From assembly GCA_011390365.1 (NCBI GenBank), contig JAABSM010000032.1, forward strand, positions 1-37,721: a stretch of DNA of 37,721 nucleotides, in the 5' to 3' direction. The position numbers and the translations under genes were made by a program. Of the stretch, positions 16,456 to 23,470 are shown one piece after another. Within the stretch, counting starts at the first letter, position 1; each line of letters begins with the position of its first letter. The notes beneath the pieces were generated by a model. It saw only the letters and a list, made by a program, of their open reading frames with translations, did no database searches and was not told the origin of the DNA. Origin of the DNA: Gammaproteobacteria bacterium (GTDB lineage: Bacteria; Pseudomonadota; Gammaproteobacteria; Chromatiales; Chromatiaceae).

Positions 16456-17049
16456 TTACCCTCCCGGTCCCCGATGAAACACCAGCCGATCCCCCTCGGC
16501 ATGACGTCGGATCCGGCTGAGGCAGGCATAGGGCGCCTCGATGCGAAAAAAGCGCTCCAGCGGGGTCGCCAGGATGCGGCGATAGATCGCCCGTATTACC
16601 GCGCCATGGCAAACCAGCAAGACATGCTTGCCGCCATGCCGCTCCAGCAGCCCCTCCCAGGCATGGTCGATACGCCCACAGAAATCCCCCAGCGGCTCGC
16701 CGCCGGGCGGGGTATGGCTGAGTGGATCGGCGAAAAAACCGGCAAAGGCCGCCGGATCGTTACGCCGCATCTCTTCATAGCTCACCCCCTCCCACTCGCC
16801 GAAGGCCAGCTCCGCAAAACCGGCATCCGTCTCCAGCGGCAGCCCAAGCCGTTTCGCCAGCTCCCCGGCGAACTCCGCGCAACGCGACAAGGGCGAGGTC
16901 ACTACTTGCTCCCACCCTGCCTCACCCTCGACGCTCGCCCGCATCTGCCGCCAGCCCAATTCACTCAAGGGGTCGTCACGGGTACCCCGAAAACGGTCGC
17001 CCCCCTGGGGCTGGCCGTGGCGAAGCAGATCAATGAAATGGGATTTCAT
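16456..17049 (-). CDS. Histidine phosphatase, CobC (alpha-ribazole phosphatase)-like
   Basis: A 197-residue phosphoglycerate-mutase-fold phosphatase. The phospho-His motif is LLRHGQPQGGDRFRG at about residues 9-23, the second Arg is in SPLSRC, Glu in FGEWEG and the second catalytic His in LLVCHGAVIR. The GG-x-x-FRG-x-x-D-D-x-L extension after RHG is typical of alpha-ribazole phosphatases, which finish the lower ligand of cobalamin, but no other cobalamin genes are nearby, so the role is open. It is the last gene of a minus-strand set after hypE and the [2Fe-2S] protein. Confidence 0.85.
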   Translation of the reverse strand: MKSHFIDLLRHGQPQGGDRFRGTRDDPLSELGWRQMRASVEGEAGWEQVVTSPLSRCAEFAGELAKRLGLPLETDAGFAELAFGEWEGVSYEEMRRNDPAAFAGFFADPLSHTPPGGEPLGDFCGRIDHAWEGLLERHGGKHVLLVCHGAVIRAIYRRILATPLERFFRIEAPYACLSRIRRHAEGDRLVFHRGPGG

Positions 17050-17068
17050 GGCGGGGCTTCGGGTTGCT

Positions 17069-17392
17069 TTACCAGAGCTCTGGTGCGGCCTTGAGACGCT
17101 CGACCGGTTCGCCGGCGATCAGGTGGTTATCGACGATCTCGGCGATGTCGTCCTTGGTCACCTTGGTATAGAGTACCCCTTCCGGGTAGACGAGGACCGC
17201 GGGGCCGTTGTCGCAGGCGCCGATGCAGCCGCTGGGGGTGAGCATGCATTTCCCCCACAGGCCCTTCTCTTCGAACTGTTCGCCGAAGGCCATCATCAGA
17301 TCCTGGGCGCCCCGTTCGGTGCAGGAGCCGCGCGGGTGGCCGGCGGGACGGGACTGGGTGCAGACGAAGACGTGTTTGTCGGGTTTTGCCAT
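17069..17392 (-). CDS. Thioredoxin-like [2Fe-2S] ferredoxin
   Basis: A 107-residue protein. The thioredoxin-like [2Fe-2S] fold (NuoE, Shethna type) is shown by two Cys near the N-terminus in VCTQSRPAGHPRGSC, and by the second pair in GCIGACDNGPAV; the spacing C-x3-C is the family one. A middle Cys (KCML) is extra. Such proteins pass electrons in hydrogenase and NADH-dehydrogenase systems. ATG 17392 is preceded by GGAGAAG; a TTG one codon earlier is unlikely. It lies 105 bases downstream of hypE, so a hydrogenase-linked role is possible. Confidence 0.85.
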   Translation of the reverse strand: MAKPDKHVFVCTQSRPAGHPRGSCTERGAQDLMMAFGEQFEEKGLWGKCMLTPSGCIGACDNGPAVLVYPEGVLYTKVTKDDIAEIVDNHLIAGEPVERLKAAPELW

Positions 17393-17500
17393 CAAGCTTC
17401 TCCATTACCAAGTATTGACGGAATTGTTCAGCATATCCCAAATGGGTAGGGTTTACATCGGGAATATGGCGGGGATATTGAGGAAGGACCTTCCTGGGGG

Positions 17501-18505
17501 TCAGCAGATGCGCGGCAGCGGGTCGTCTTCCAACTCCTCCAGGATACGTTCGCCGCCCAGTTCGGTACGCAGCGTGACCAAGCCGTCGCCAGCCTCCGTG
17601 TCGCCGATGATCGCCGCCTCTTCGCCGCCGGGCAGGGCTTGCCAGGCGGCCAGCGCCGCCTCGGCCTGATCCTCGGCGACCACCGCCACCACCCGCCCCT
17701 CGCAGGCCAGGTAGAGGGGGTCGTAGCCGAGCATTTCGCACACCGCGATGACCGGGTCGCGCAGGGGGATGGCCTGCTGGTCGAGGCGAATCCGCAGGCC
17801 GCGATGGCGGGCGATCTCGTGGGCGACGGTGGCGAGCCCGCCGCGGGTGGGGTCGCGCATGAAGCGCAGCCCGGGCAGCTCCAGCAGCGCTTGGGTAAAG
17901 GGCAGCACCGAGGCGGCGTCCGATTGCAGATCGCCGCGCATGCCGAACGCCTCCCGCGCCAGCATCACCGAGATGCCGTGGTTGCCCACCGAACCGCTCA
18001 CCAACAGCTTGTCGCCGGGCTGGATATTCGCCATCGACAGCCGGGGACCTTTCTCCCGAACCCCGACGCCGGTGGTAGCGAGGTAGACCCCGCCCCCCTC
18101 GCCGCGATTGAGCACCTTGGTATCGCCGGCGACGATCTTGACGCCGATCTCCGCCGCGGCCGCCGCCATGGCGACGACGATGCGTCGCAGCAGTTCCACC
18201 TCGGTACCCTCTTCGATAAAGGCGTTGAGGCTCAGGTACAGTGGTGTTGCGCCGCTCACCGCCAGGTCGTTGCAGGTACCGTGGATCGCCAGCGAGCCGA
18301 TGTTGCCGCCGGGAAACTCCAGCGGCTGCACCGTGAAACCATCGGTGGTGAACAGCACCTCGCCCGGCGGCAGCGGGATCGATGCCGCGTCGGCGTGGAT
18401 ATCCAGCTCCGGGTTTTGCAGGCTGGCGGCGAAAACCTCTTCGATCAGCTCCCGCATGAAGCGACCGCCGTTGCCGTGGGCGAGGGTGATGTGGGTCTCT
18501 TGCAT
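17501..18505 (-). CDS. hypE: Hydrogenase maturation protein HypE
   Basis: Dehydrates a carbamoyl group on its own C-terminal Cys to thiocyanate, the source of the cyanide ligands of [NiFe] hydrogenase. The 334-residue protein has HGNGGRFMREL, the TDGFTVQPLEFPGGNIG block, HGTCNDLAVSGA, KIVAGDTKV, MRDPTRGGLATV, and ends in the diagnostic PRIC. All parts look intact. No hypABCDF or hydrogenase subunits are in the window, so it is separate from a hyp cluster or that cluster is elsewhere. The promoter must lie in the 68 bases shared with the divergent peptidase gene. Confidence 0.96.
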   Translation of the reverse strand: MQETHITLAHGNGGRFMRELIEEVFAASLQNPELDIHADAASIPLPPGEVLFTTDGFTVQPLEFPGGNIGSLAIHGTCNDLAVSGATPLYLSLNAFIEEGTEVELLRRIVVAMAAAAAEIGVKIVAGDTKVLNRGEGGGVYLATTGVGVREKGPRLSMANIQPGDKLLVSGSVGNHGISVMLAREAFGMRGDLQSDAASVLPFTQALLELPGLRFMRDPTRGGLATVAHEIARHRGLRIRLDQQAIPLRDPVIAVCEMLGYDPLYLACEGRVVAVVAEDQAEAALAAWQALPGGEEAAIIGDTEAGDGLVTLRTELGGERILEELEDDPLPRIC

Positions 18506-18573
18506 GGTATTCTTATCCGGTAAAATCGGGGAACGCGGGATGGATCAAGCTTGTCTCAGCCTTGAGGATCAAG

Positions 18574-19248
18574 ATGCATATCATACTTATATTACTACTC
18601 CTGCTTGGCTTGCTCTACGGCCCGACCCTGTGGGTGAATCTGGTGATGAACCGCCATCGTCGCCAGGAGAGCTTTTCGTTCAGCGGGCGGGAGCTGGCGG
18701 AGCGGCTACTCAAGGAGCTGAAGCTCCACGACGTGCGGGTAGAGACCACGCCCCACGGCGATCACTACGATCCCCAGGCCAAGAGCGTGCGCCTTAACCC
18801 CCTCAATCACGACGGGCGCAGCCTCACCGCCATCACCATCGCCGCCCACGAGGTGGGCCACGCCCTGCAACACGCCCGCGGCGAGCGGCCCTTCCAGACC
18901 CGTCAGGATCTGGTGCTGTGGTCCATGAAGATCCAGCGCATCGGCGGCTTCGCCATGCTCGCCGCGCCGTTTCTGGGCATCCTCGCCCGCCACCCGGTAC
19001 CCTCGATAATCCTGTTTCTGCTTGGGCTGGCAACCCTCGGCTCGGCGGCACTGGTCCACTTCGTGACCCTGCCGGTGGAGCTGGACGCCAGCTTCAACAA
19101 GGCGCTGCCGCTGTTAAAGGGCATTATCCCGGAGGAGAAGGAGCCGGCGGCGCGGGGCATCCTCAAGGCCGCGGCCTATACCTACATCGCCGGCTCGCTC
19201 GCTTCACTGCTTAATGTCTGGCGGTGGTTTCGGTTGATGCGGCGGTGA
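18574..19248 (+). CDS. YugP-like membrane zinc metallopeptidase
   Basis: A 224-residue membrane protein with the HEVGH zinc motif (H92-E93-x-x-H96) after one N-terminal membrane helix, then two hydrophobic segments at about 125-160 and one at the end. Order and length match the YugP/DUF-type neutral zinc peptidases; physiological substrate is unknown. I chose ATG 18574 (MHIILILLLLLG), preceded by GAGGATC; the TTG at 18562 is less likely. It is transcribed away from hypE. Confidence 0.85.
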   Translation: MHIILILLLLLGLLYGPTLWVNLVMNRHRRQESFSFSGRELAERLLKELKLHDVRVETTPHGDHYDPQAKSVRLNPLNHDGRSLTAITIAAHEVGHALQHARGERPFQTRQDLVLWSMKIQRIGGFAMLAAPFLGILARHPVPSIILFLLGLATLGSAALVHFVTLPVELDASFNKALPLLKGIIPEEKEPAARGILKAAAYTYIAGSLASLLNVWRWFRLMRR

Positions 19249-19255
19249 ACGCGGA

Positions 19256-19503
19256 AAAATAGACAGGATTACCAGGATTTCTCAGGATTGACGGAATGGC
19301 TTGTTGTGGAGTCCGGCCAACGGGTATGGGGAGATTAAGATTGGCGCGTTCCGCGGTCTCGTGTCTCCTGCTAAGCATCGGGGCGCATTTTTGGGGCCTT
19401 CTGTTGGGTACGATCTACGACGTATGAGCGGTCGTGCTTTCTCATATCCTGTAAATCCTGTAAATCCTGTTAATCTTGCCTATTTCCATTTTCGATAAGG
19501 CAC
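19256..19503. repeat. Inverted 'ACAGGATT' arms around a copy of a 170-bp repeat
   Basis: AGACAGGATTACCAGG (19261-19276) pairs inversely with the ATCCTGTAA/ATCCTGTTAATC run at 19443-19480. Inside is copy R1 (about 19341-19503) of a repeat also found at 22110-22286 and 22287-22475, recognised by CCGCGGTCTCG, TTCTGTTGGGTA and CGATAAGGCACG. With the next entry it accounts for the whole gap 19249-19630. Confidence 0.7.
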
Positions 19504-19600
19504 GGTGGCGCGTCAAGCGCATAGGATGTGCCGAGGAACGAGGCGCATCATTCCCGGCCGGTACGATACGCCTCCTGCGTCGGCGCATTCTGTAGCTGAA
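19504..19600. repeat. Degenerate copy of the GCATAGGATG repeat family
   Basis: GCGCATAGGATGTGCCGA followed by GAGGCGCATCATTCCCGG resembles the hairpin part of the repeats at 14205-14391 and 37534-37721 with its middle missing. Short relatives lie at 37025-37040 and 37113-37130. Confidence 0.55.
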
Positions 19601-19630
19601 CCGTATTTACACCCTATTCTGACAAAATCG

Positions 19631-20452
19631 ATGAACAGCGACCCAAGACAACCCGCGATCTTCCCAGAAGCCTGGGCCTCCTGCTGGGGCGAGGACGAAT
19701 ATGGCCTATGGATGGGCTTTACCTACAAGGGGGTGGACCATCGCCTGCGCTGGATCGAACCGGGGACGTTTCTGATGGGATCGCCGGAGGACGAGCCGGA
19801 GCGATTCGATGACGAAAACCAGCATCAGGTCACCCTGAGCGAAGGCTTCTGGCTGGGCGAGACCACGGTGACTCAGGCGCTGTGGCAAGCGGCCATGGGC
19901 GACAATCCCAGCGACTTCAAGGGCGAAGAGCGACCGGTAGAGCAGGTGAGCTGGGACGATACCCAGCGCTTTCTCGAAACCTTGAACAGTGAACGGGACG
20001 ATATCGGCTTGCGCCTGCCCAGCGAGGCGCAGTGGGAGTACGCCTGCCGGGCTGGGACCACAACACCCTTCTGGTTTGGCGAAAACATCACCACGGAGCA
20101 GGTGAACTATGACGGCAACCACCCCTACGCAGGAGGGGAGAAGGGCGAATATCGGAAGCATACCGTCGAGGTCAAGGCGCTGCCCTGCAACGGCTGGGGG
20201 CTGTATCAAATGCACGGCAATGTCTGGGAGTGGTGCCAGGACTGGTATGGCAAGTATCCGCCAGGGCCGGTGACGGACCCGCAAGGCCCCGATGCCGGAG
20301 AGTACCGTGTGCTGCGCGGCGGCGCCTGGATCGGCGTCGGCTGGTTCTGTCGTTCCGCCAACCGCTACAGGAACAGGCCGGACTACCGCGTCAACGACTC
20401 CGGCTTCCGGCTTGCCCGAGGTCGACAGGTCAAGCGCCCGGAGGGCGAGTAG
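19631..20452 (+). CDS. SUMF1/formylglycine-generating-enzyme-fold protein
   Basis: A 273-residue protein of the FGE-sulfatase fold: FLMGSPEDE near residue 50, the LPSEAQWEYACRAGT block, the GLYQMHGNVWEWCQDW block and the C-terminal LRGGAW, CRSANR, SGFRLAR blocks. True formylglycine-generating enzymes have two active-site Cys in the C-terminal part; here only C240 is seen, so enzyme activity is doubtful. Many bacterial members are binding or effector proteins, and some are targets of diversity-generating retroelements. ATG 19631 (MNSDPRQ) starts right after a repeat; an upstream start at 19505 would translate the repeat. Dispersed repeats flank it on both sides. Confidence 0.85.
   Translation: MNSDPRQPAIFPEAWASCWGEDEYGLWMGFTYKGVDHRLRWIEPGTFLMGSPEDEPERFDDENQHQVTLSEGFWLGETTVTQALWQAAMGDNPSDFKGEERPVEQVSWDDTQRFLETLNSERDDIGLRLPSEAQWEYACRAGTTTPFWFGENITTEQVNYDGNHPYAGGEKGEYRKHTVEVKALPCNGWGLYQMHGNVWEWCQDWYGKYPPGPVTDPQGPDAGEYRVLRGGAWIGVGWFCRSANRYRNRPDYRVNDSGFRLARGRQVKRPEGE
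20315..20410 (+). other. Possible diversity-generating-retroelement variable region
   Basis: The C-terminal segment RGGAW...CRSANRY...GFRLAR has the layout of retroelement variable regions in C-type-lectin/SUMF1-fold proteins. Codons at the positions that usually vary are mostly NNC (ATC, GGC, GTC, TTC, TAC, GAC, TCC), as expected if an AAC-rich template had been mutated at A. NNC codons are also favoured by GC-rich genomes, so this is suggestive only. No template repeat or reverse transcriptase is seen in the window. Confidence 0.3.
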
Positions 20453-20595
20453 AGGCAGGGAGGCAGCCCCGGCAAGCGGCCAGACCAGGGCCGTCGCGGA
20501 GCAGGCCCAGGTCAGGCCGATTGCGGGGGCTGCCGATGGAATGATGGATCGCCGAGCTGCGCTCGGCATTGCAGCTAGTAGGGGCTGCCGAAGGG

Positions 20596-20653
20596 CGGAG
20601 CGCGCGGCTTGACGCGCCAACGCCGGCACGGGCGCGTCAAGCCGCGCGCTCCG
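20596..20653. repeat. Perfect 23-bp inverted repeat
   Basis: Arms at 20596-20618 and 20631-20653 are exact inverse copies around a 12-base loop. The arm core GGCGCGTCAAGCCGCGCGCT is also the central block of the 170-bp repeats at 22110-22475, so this is a head-to-head pair of the same unit. Confidence 0.9.
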
Positions 20654-20662
20654 CGTTTTCTG

Positions 20663-21001
20663 GTTCCCATGCGCCGGTTCTGGTTCCCAAGCGCCGCTTG
20701 GGAACCGATGCTTGGATGCGTCGCATCCGCCCCGGACCGCGGCGCGGTCAAGACAGCATTCCCAGGCGGCGCCTGGGAACGAGGGAGGCGGCGCCTGGGA
20801 ACGAGGGAGGCGGCGCCTGGGAACGAGGGAAAGGGGACCTTGGGTACGAGCGGAAGCGGGGTCGCGGTGCGGAGCGCCGTCGATGGGTTGAGCTGGTACC
20901 CATGCGCCGCGTGGGTACCTCTTGCTGGCGCGCTGCGCCGGCCCCTCGATGGGGTTGACGTAGCACGCCAATGGAGGGCGCCCACGCAGCGCGTGGGCGC
21001 C
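20663..21001. repeat. Cluster of palindromes around a GCGCCGC centre
   Basis: Hairpins with like centres but different outer stems: GGTTCCCAAGCG plus its complement (20682-20706), GGTACCCATGCG with a near complement (20895-20919), GGCGCCCACGC plus complement (20977-21001), and a half copy at 20663-20678. A further member, TTTCCATGCG plus complement, is at 37058-37078. With the 23-bp repeat and the 22-bp tandem array these fill the gap 20453-21035. Confidence 0.8.
20764..20829. repeat. Three tandem copies of a 22-bp unit
   Basis: Unit begins AGGCGGCGCCTGGGAACG and repeats exactly at 20764, 20786 and 20808. With the CCC before it the unit also forms the palindrome CCCAGG-CGGCG-CCTGGG. The repeats have no spacers, so this is not a CRISPR array. 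Confidence 0.9.
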
Positions 21002-21035
21002 AGCCGCGGGGAAAGATTTCTTGTTAAGGTGAAAC

Positions 21036-21992
21036 ATGAGCAAACAGAAGAAACCATCGCCAAAGATCCAGGCCAAGGGGCCTTTGGCGCGTAAGGTGTT
21101 GAGCAAGTATCGGGGCTTGATGCGGGAGAAGGTTGCCGATCTGGGGGCCTGGCGGGAGGGCAGGCGGCTGGCGGATGAGGTGAAGGCGACCTTGGCCGCC
21201 AAGGGTGGGCAGGAGGATCTGGATCCGTTGCATGGGCTGTTCGTGTTCGCCCAGCACCATCTTTCGGTGATGGTGGAGATGTTGGCGATGTTGCCGGAGC
21301 TGCGCAAACTTACCGATGCGCTGGCGGCGGCGGAGGAGGAGTATCTGCCTTCCGGCCCGCCCATGAGCCCCCTGACTCACTCCTACTTCCTCTGCTGGAG
21401 CACGCTGGACCTGACCGCCGGTCCCAAGCAGGAGAGCTTCGCCACCGTTGCCCTGGATCTCTACCGCCAGTTCGGGATGGAACCGGAATTCCTGCAACTG
21501 ATCAGCGCCGTCGAGGGTACGCGCATGGGGCTCTATGTCCATGAGGGAAGCCGGGGCGAGCGCATCCAGCTGCGGGAGCTGGTCACCGGGCTGCGGCATG
21601 AGGTGATCTGTCCGGCGGGCTATACGGGTCATAAAGACGAGGTGTGGCTGGTTCGCCTGCTTCACTGGCCGTTCGCCTCCCCCGGCCCCGGGTATTCGGT
21701 GGTGCTCAACACGCCCTATGTGATCGTACCCATCGGCACCAAGGACCCCGCCGCGCCCAAGCTGGGCGCCGCCGCGGACTGGATGGGCTACTTCAGCCGC
21801 ACCCTGCCCCGGGGTAGCCGGGAGGAGCAGGAGGCGGCCTACGTGAACCTGATGAAGTACGGCCCGAGCAAGAATTACTGGAACGAGTATATCTTTCTGG
21901 CCTATGTGAACTATCAGCAGGATATGGTGCTGCTGAGCGGCATCCCGGATCGGCGGGAGAGCCTGCCGGTTGGCGATCTGGCCAGGAACTGA
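21036..21992 (+). CDS. Hypothetical protein, 318 aa, unknown function
   Basis: The N-terminus is very basic (MSKQKKPSPKIQAKGPLARK), followed by a mostly helical half (about 20-105, rich in Leu, Ala, Glu and containing HGLFVFAQHHLSVMVEMLAML) and a mixed second half with many aromatic residues (THSYFLCW, LLHWPF, YNEYIFLAYVNYQQ-like region). No known motif, signal peptide or clear membrane helix is recognised. AAGGTG lies just before ATG 21036. Codon use is like that of its neighbours, so it is a real gene. It stands between repeat clusters and next to a SUMF1-type gene and a SUMF1 fragment, that is, in the accessory part of the window. Confidence 0.75.
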   Translation: MSKQKKPSPKIQAKGPLARKVLSKYRGLMREKVADLGAWREGRRLADEVKATLAAKGGQEDLDPLHGLFVFAQHHLSVMVEMLAMLPELRKLTDALAAAEEEYLPSGPPMSPLTHSYFLCWSTLDLTAGPKQESFATVALDLYRQFGMEPEFLQLISAVEGTRMGLYVHEGSRGERIQLRELVTGLRHEVICPAGYTGHKDEVWLVRLLHWPFASPGPGYSVVLNTPYVIVPIGTKDPAAPKLGAAADWMGYFSRTLPRGSREEQEAAYVNLMKYGPSKNYWNEYIFLAYVNYQQDMVLLSGIPDRRESLPVGDLARN

Positions 21993-21993
21993 C

Positions 21994-22110
21994 GGGACGA
22001 TTGAGCCGGGGACTTTACTTAATGGGGTCGCCGGAGGATGAGTCTGAGCGCGAAAGTTTTGGTGCGGATGAAACCCAGCATGAAGTGACTCTGAGCGAAG
22101 GCTTCTTTCT
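21994..22110 (+). pseudogene. Truncated, frameshifted SUMF1-fold gene fragment
   Basis: Translation gives IEPGT in one frame, then MGSPEDE and TQHEVTLSEGFF in the next, colinear with residues 42-74 of the SUMF1 protein at 19631-20452 (WIEPGTFLMGSPEDE to HQVTLSEGFW). One extra base near 22020 shifts the frame. Homology stops at 22110, exactly where a 170-bp repeat (TTTTCGATAAGGCACG) starts. It begins just after the stop of the 318-aa gene. Confidence 0.8.
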
Positions 22111-22286
22111 TTTTCGATAAGGCACGTTGGCGGGTCAAGCCGCGCGCTCCGCGGTCTTGGGTCGCCTGCTGGGCGTCGGGATGCATTTTTGAGGTCTTCT
22201 GTTGGGTATGATCTACGACGGATGCGCGGTCGTGCTTTCTCATATCCTGTAAATCCTGAAACATCCTGTTAATCCTGTCTATTTCC
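22110..22286. repeat. 170-bp dispersed repeat, copy R2
   Basis: Starts CGATAAGGCACGTTGG, then GGTCAAGCCGCGCGCTCC, TTCTGTTGGGTATGATC, GCGGTCGTGCTTTCTC, and ends in the ATCCTGTAA run with CCTGTCTATTTCC. The closest relatives are R1 (19341-19503) and R3 directly adjacent. Confidence 0.8.
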
Positions 22287-22475
22287 TTTTTTGATAAGGC
22301 ACGTTGGCGCGTCAAGCCGCGCGCTCCGCGGTCTCGGGTCTCCTGCTGGGCGTCGGGATGCATTTCTGGGAGCCCTGGGTTGGGGTACAATCAGCGCCGT
22401 GGAGGCAGGGACGAGTTCAAATCCCGTAAATCCTGAAAATCCAGTCAATCCTGTCTATTTCTTCTCTTGATAAGC
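22287..22475. repeat. 170-bp dispersed repeat, copy R3
   Basis: In direct tandem with R2: TTGATAAGGCACGTTGG, GGCGCGTCAAGCCGCGCGCT, GGGCGTCGGGATGCATT, then a diverged middle and the ATCCTG run ending CCTGTCTATTTC. R2 and R3 with the SUMF1 fragment account for the gap 21993-22507. Confidence 0.8.
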
Positions 22476-22507
22476 CGCGCCGAAGGTTCGTTGTAGTTTG
22501 TATCCAA

Positions 22508-23470
22508 ATGAAAATCATCGATAAACTCCTGATCATCTGGGCTGCGCTGTTATCGCAGCCCCTCTTTGCCCTGACCTTCCCGCTGCCGCCAGAGGGCGAG
22601 GCGGTGGTGGGGGAGAACTATCTCTACTGGACCAGTCCCAACGAGGATCTGTTCGATGTCGCCCACTTGCGGGATCTGGGCTATGAGGAGCTGACCGCCG
22701 CCAATCGCGAGGTGGATCCGCTGGTGCCGGGGGAGGATACCCGCTTGCGGGTGCCGACCCAGTTCATCCTGCCCGATGGGCCGCGGGAGGGGATCGTGAT
22801 CAACCTGGCCGAGCCGCGGCTCTATTTTTATCCCAAGGGGCGGGATGAGGTGATTACCTACCCGCTGGGCATAGGCCGGGACGGTTGGTCGACGCCGCTG
22901 GGCGATACCCGGGTGACGCGCAAGAAGGAGGGACCGACCTGGCGGCCGCCGGAGTCGATCCGCAAGGAGCATGAGGAGATGGGCGATCCGCTGCCAGAGG
23001 TGGTGGTGCCGGGGCCGGATAATCCGCTAGGCAGCCATGCCATCTATCTCGGCCTGCCCGGTTACCTGATCCACGGCACCAACAAGGAGAAGGGTTGGGG
23101 CGTGGGGCGTCGCGTCAGTCACGGCTGCATGCGCCTCTATCCCAAGGATATCGCGGCGCTGTTTCCCGAGGTGCCGGTCAACAGCAAGGTGCGCATCATC
23201 CAGCAGCCCTACAAGGCGGGCTGGCGGGATGGGCGGCTCTATCTGGAGGTGCAGCCGCCGCTGATCAATCTGGATGAAGATCCGCGGTTCGACGGCAAGC
23301 GCATGATCGAGTCCCACATCGACGACAATATCAATCTTACCGAGGTGGTGCGGGTGGTCATGGCGGCGATCGGGGAGGATAATCCGCGTCTCGACTGGGA
23401 CAAGATCCAGCAAATGGCCCGTGAGCAGAGCGGCGTGCCGGAGGTGATCTCCCTGGAAGGCGGCCGATGA
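22508..23470 (+). CDS. L,D-transpeptidase (YkuD/ErfK family)
   Basis: A 320-residue exported protein. A signal peptide covers about residues 1-21 (hydrophobic LLIIWAALLSQPLFA). A LysM-like stretch follows (YLYWTSPNEDLFDVAHLRDLGYEEL trimmed here to its start), then the YkuD catalytic domain, with His189 in YLIHGTN and the nucleophile Cys207 in SHGCMRL. Family enzymes form 3-3 peptidoglycan crosslinks or attach lipoprotein to peptidoglycan in the periplasm. Its stop overlaps the next gene by 4 bases (ATGA), so they are co-translated. Confidence 0.93.
   Translation: MKIIDKLLIIWAALLSQPLFALTFPLPPEGEAVVGENYLYWTSPNEDLFDVAHLRDLGYEELTAANREVDPLVPGEDTRLRVPTQFILPDGPREGIVINLAEPRLYFYPKGRDEVITYPLGIGRDGWSTPLGDTRVTRKKEGPTWRPPESIRKEHEEMGDPLPEVVVPGPDNPLGSHAIYLGLPGYLIHGTNKEKGWGVGRRVSHGCMRLYPKDIAALFPEVPVNSKVRIIQQPYKAGWRDGRLYLEVQPPLINLDEDPRFDGKRMIESHIDDNINLTEVVRVVMAAIGEDNPRLDWDKIQQMAREQSGVPEVISLEGGR

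Noticed and set aside
20764-20829. Possible CRISPR array
   Set aside because: Three exact 22-bp repeats follow each other with no spacers, and no cas genes are present.
20453-21035. Transposase or reverse-transcriptase gene between the repeats
   Set aside because: All six frames were read; only repeat-derived translations rich in Arg, Pro and Gly are seen.
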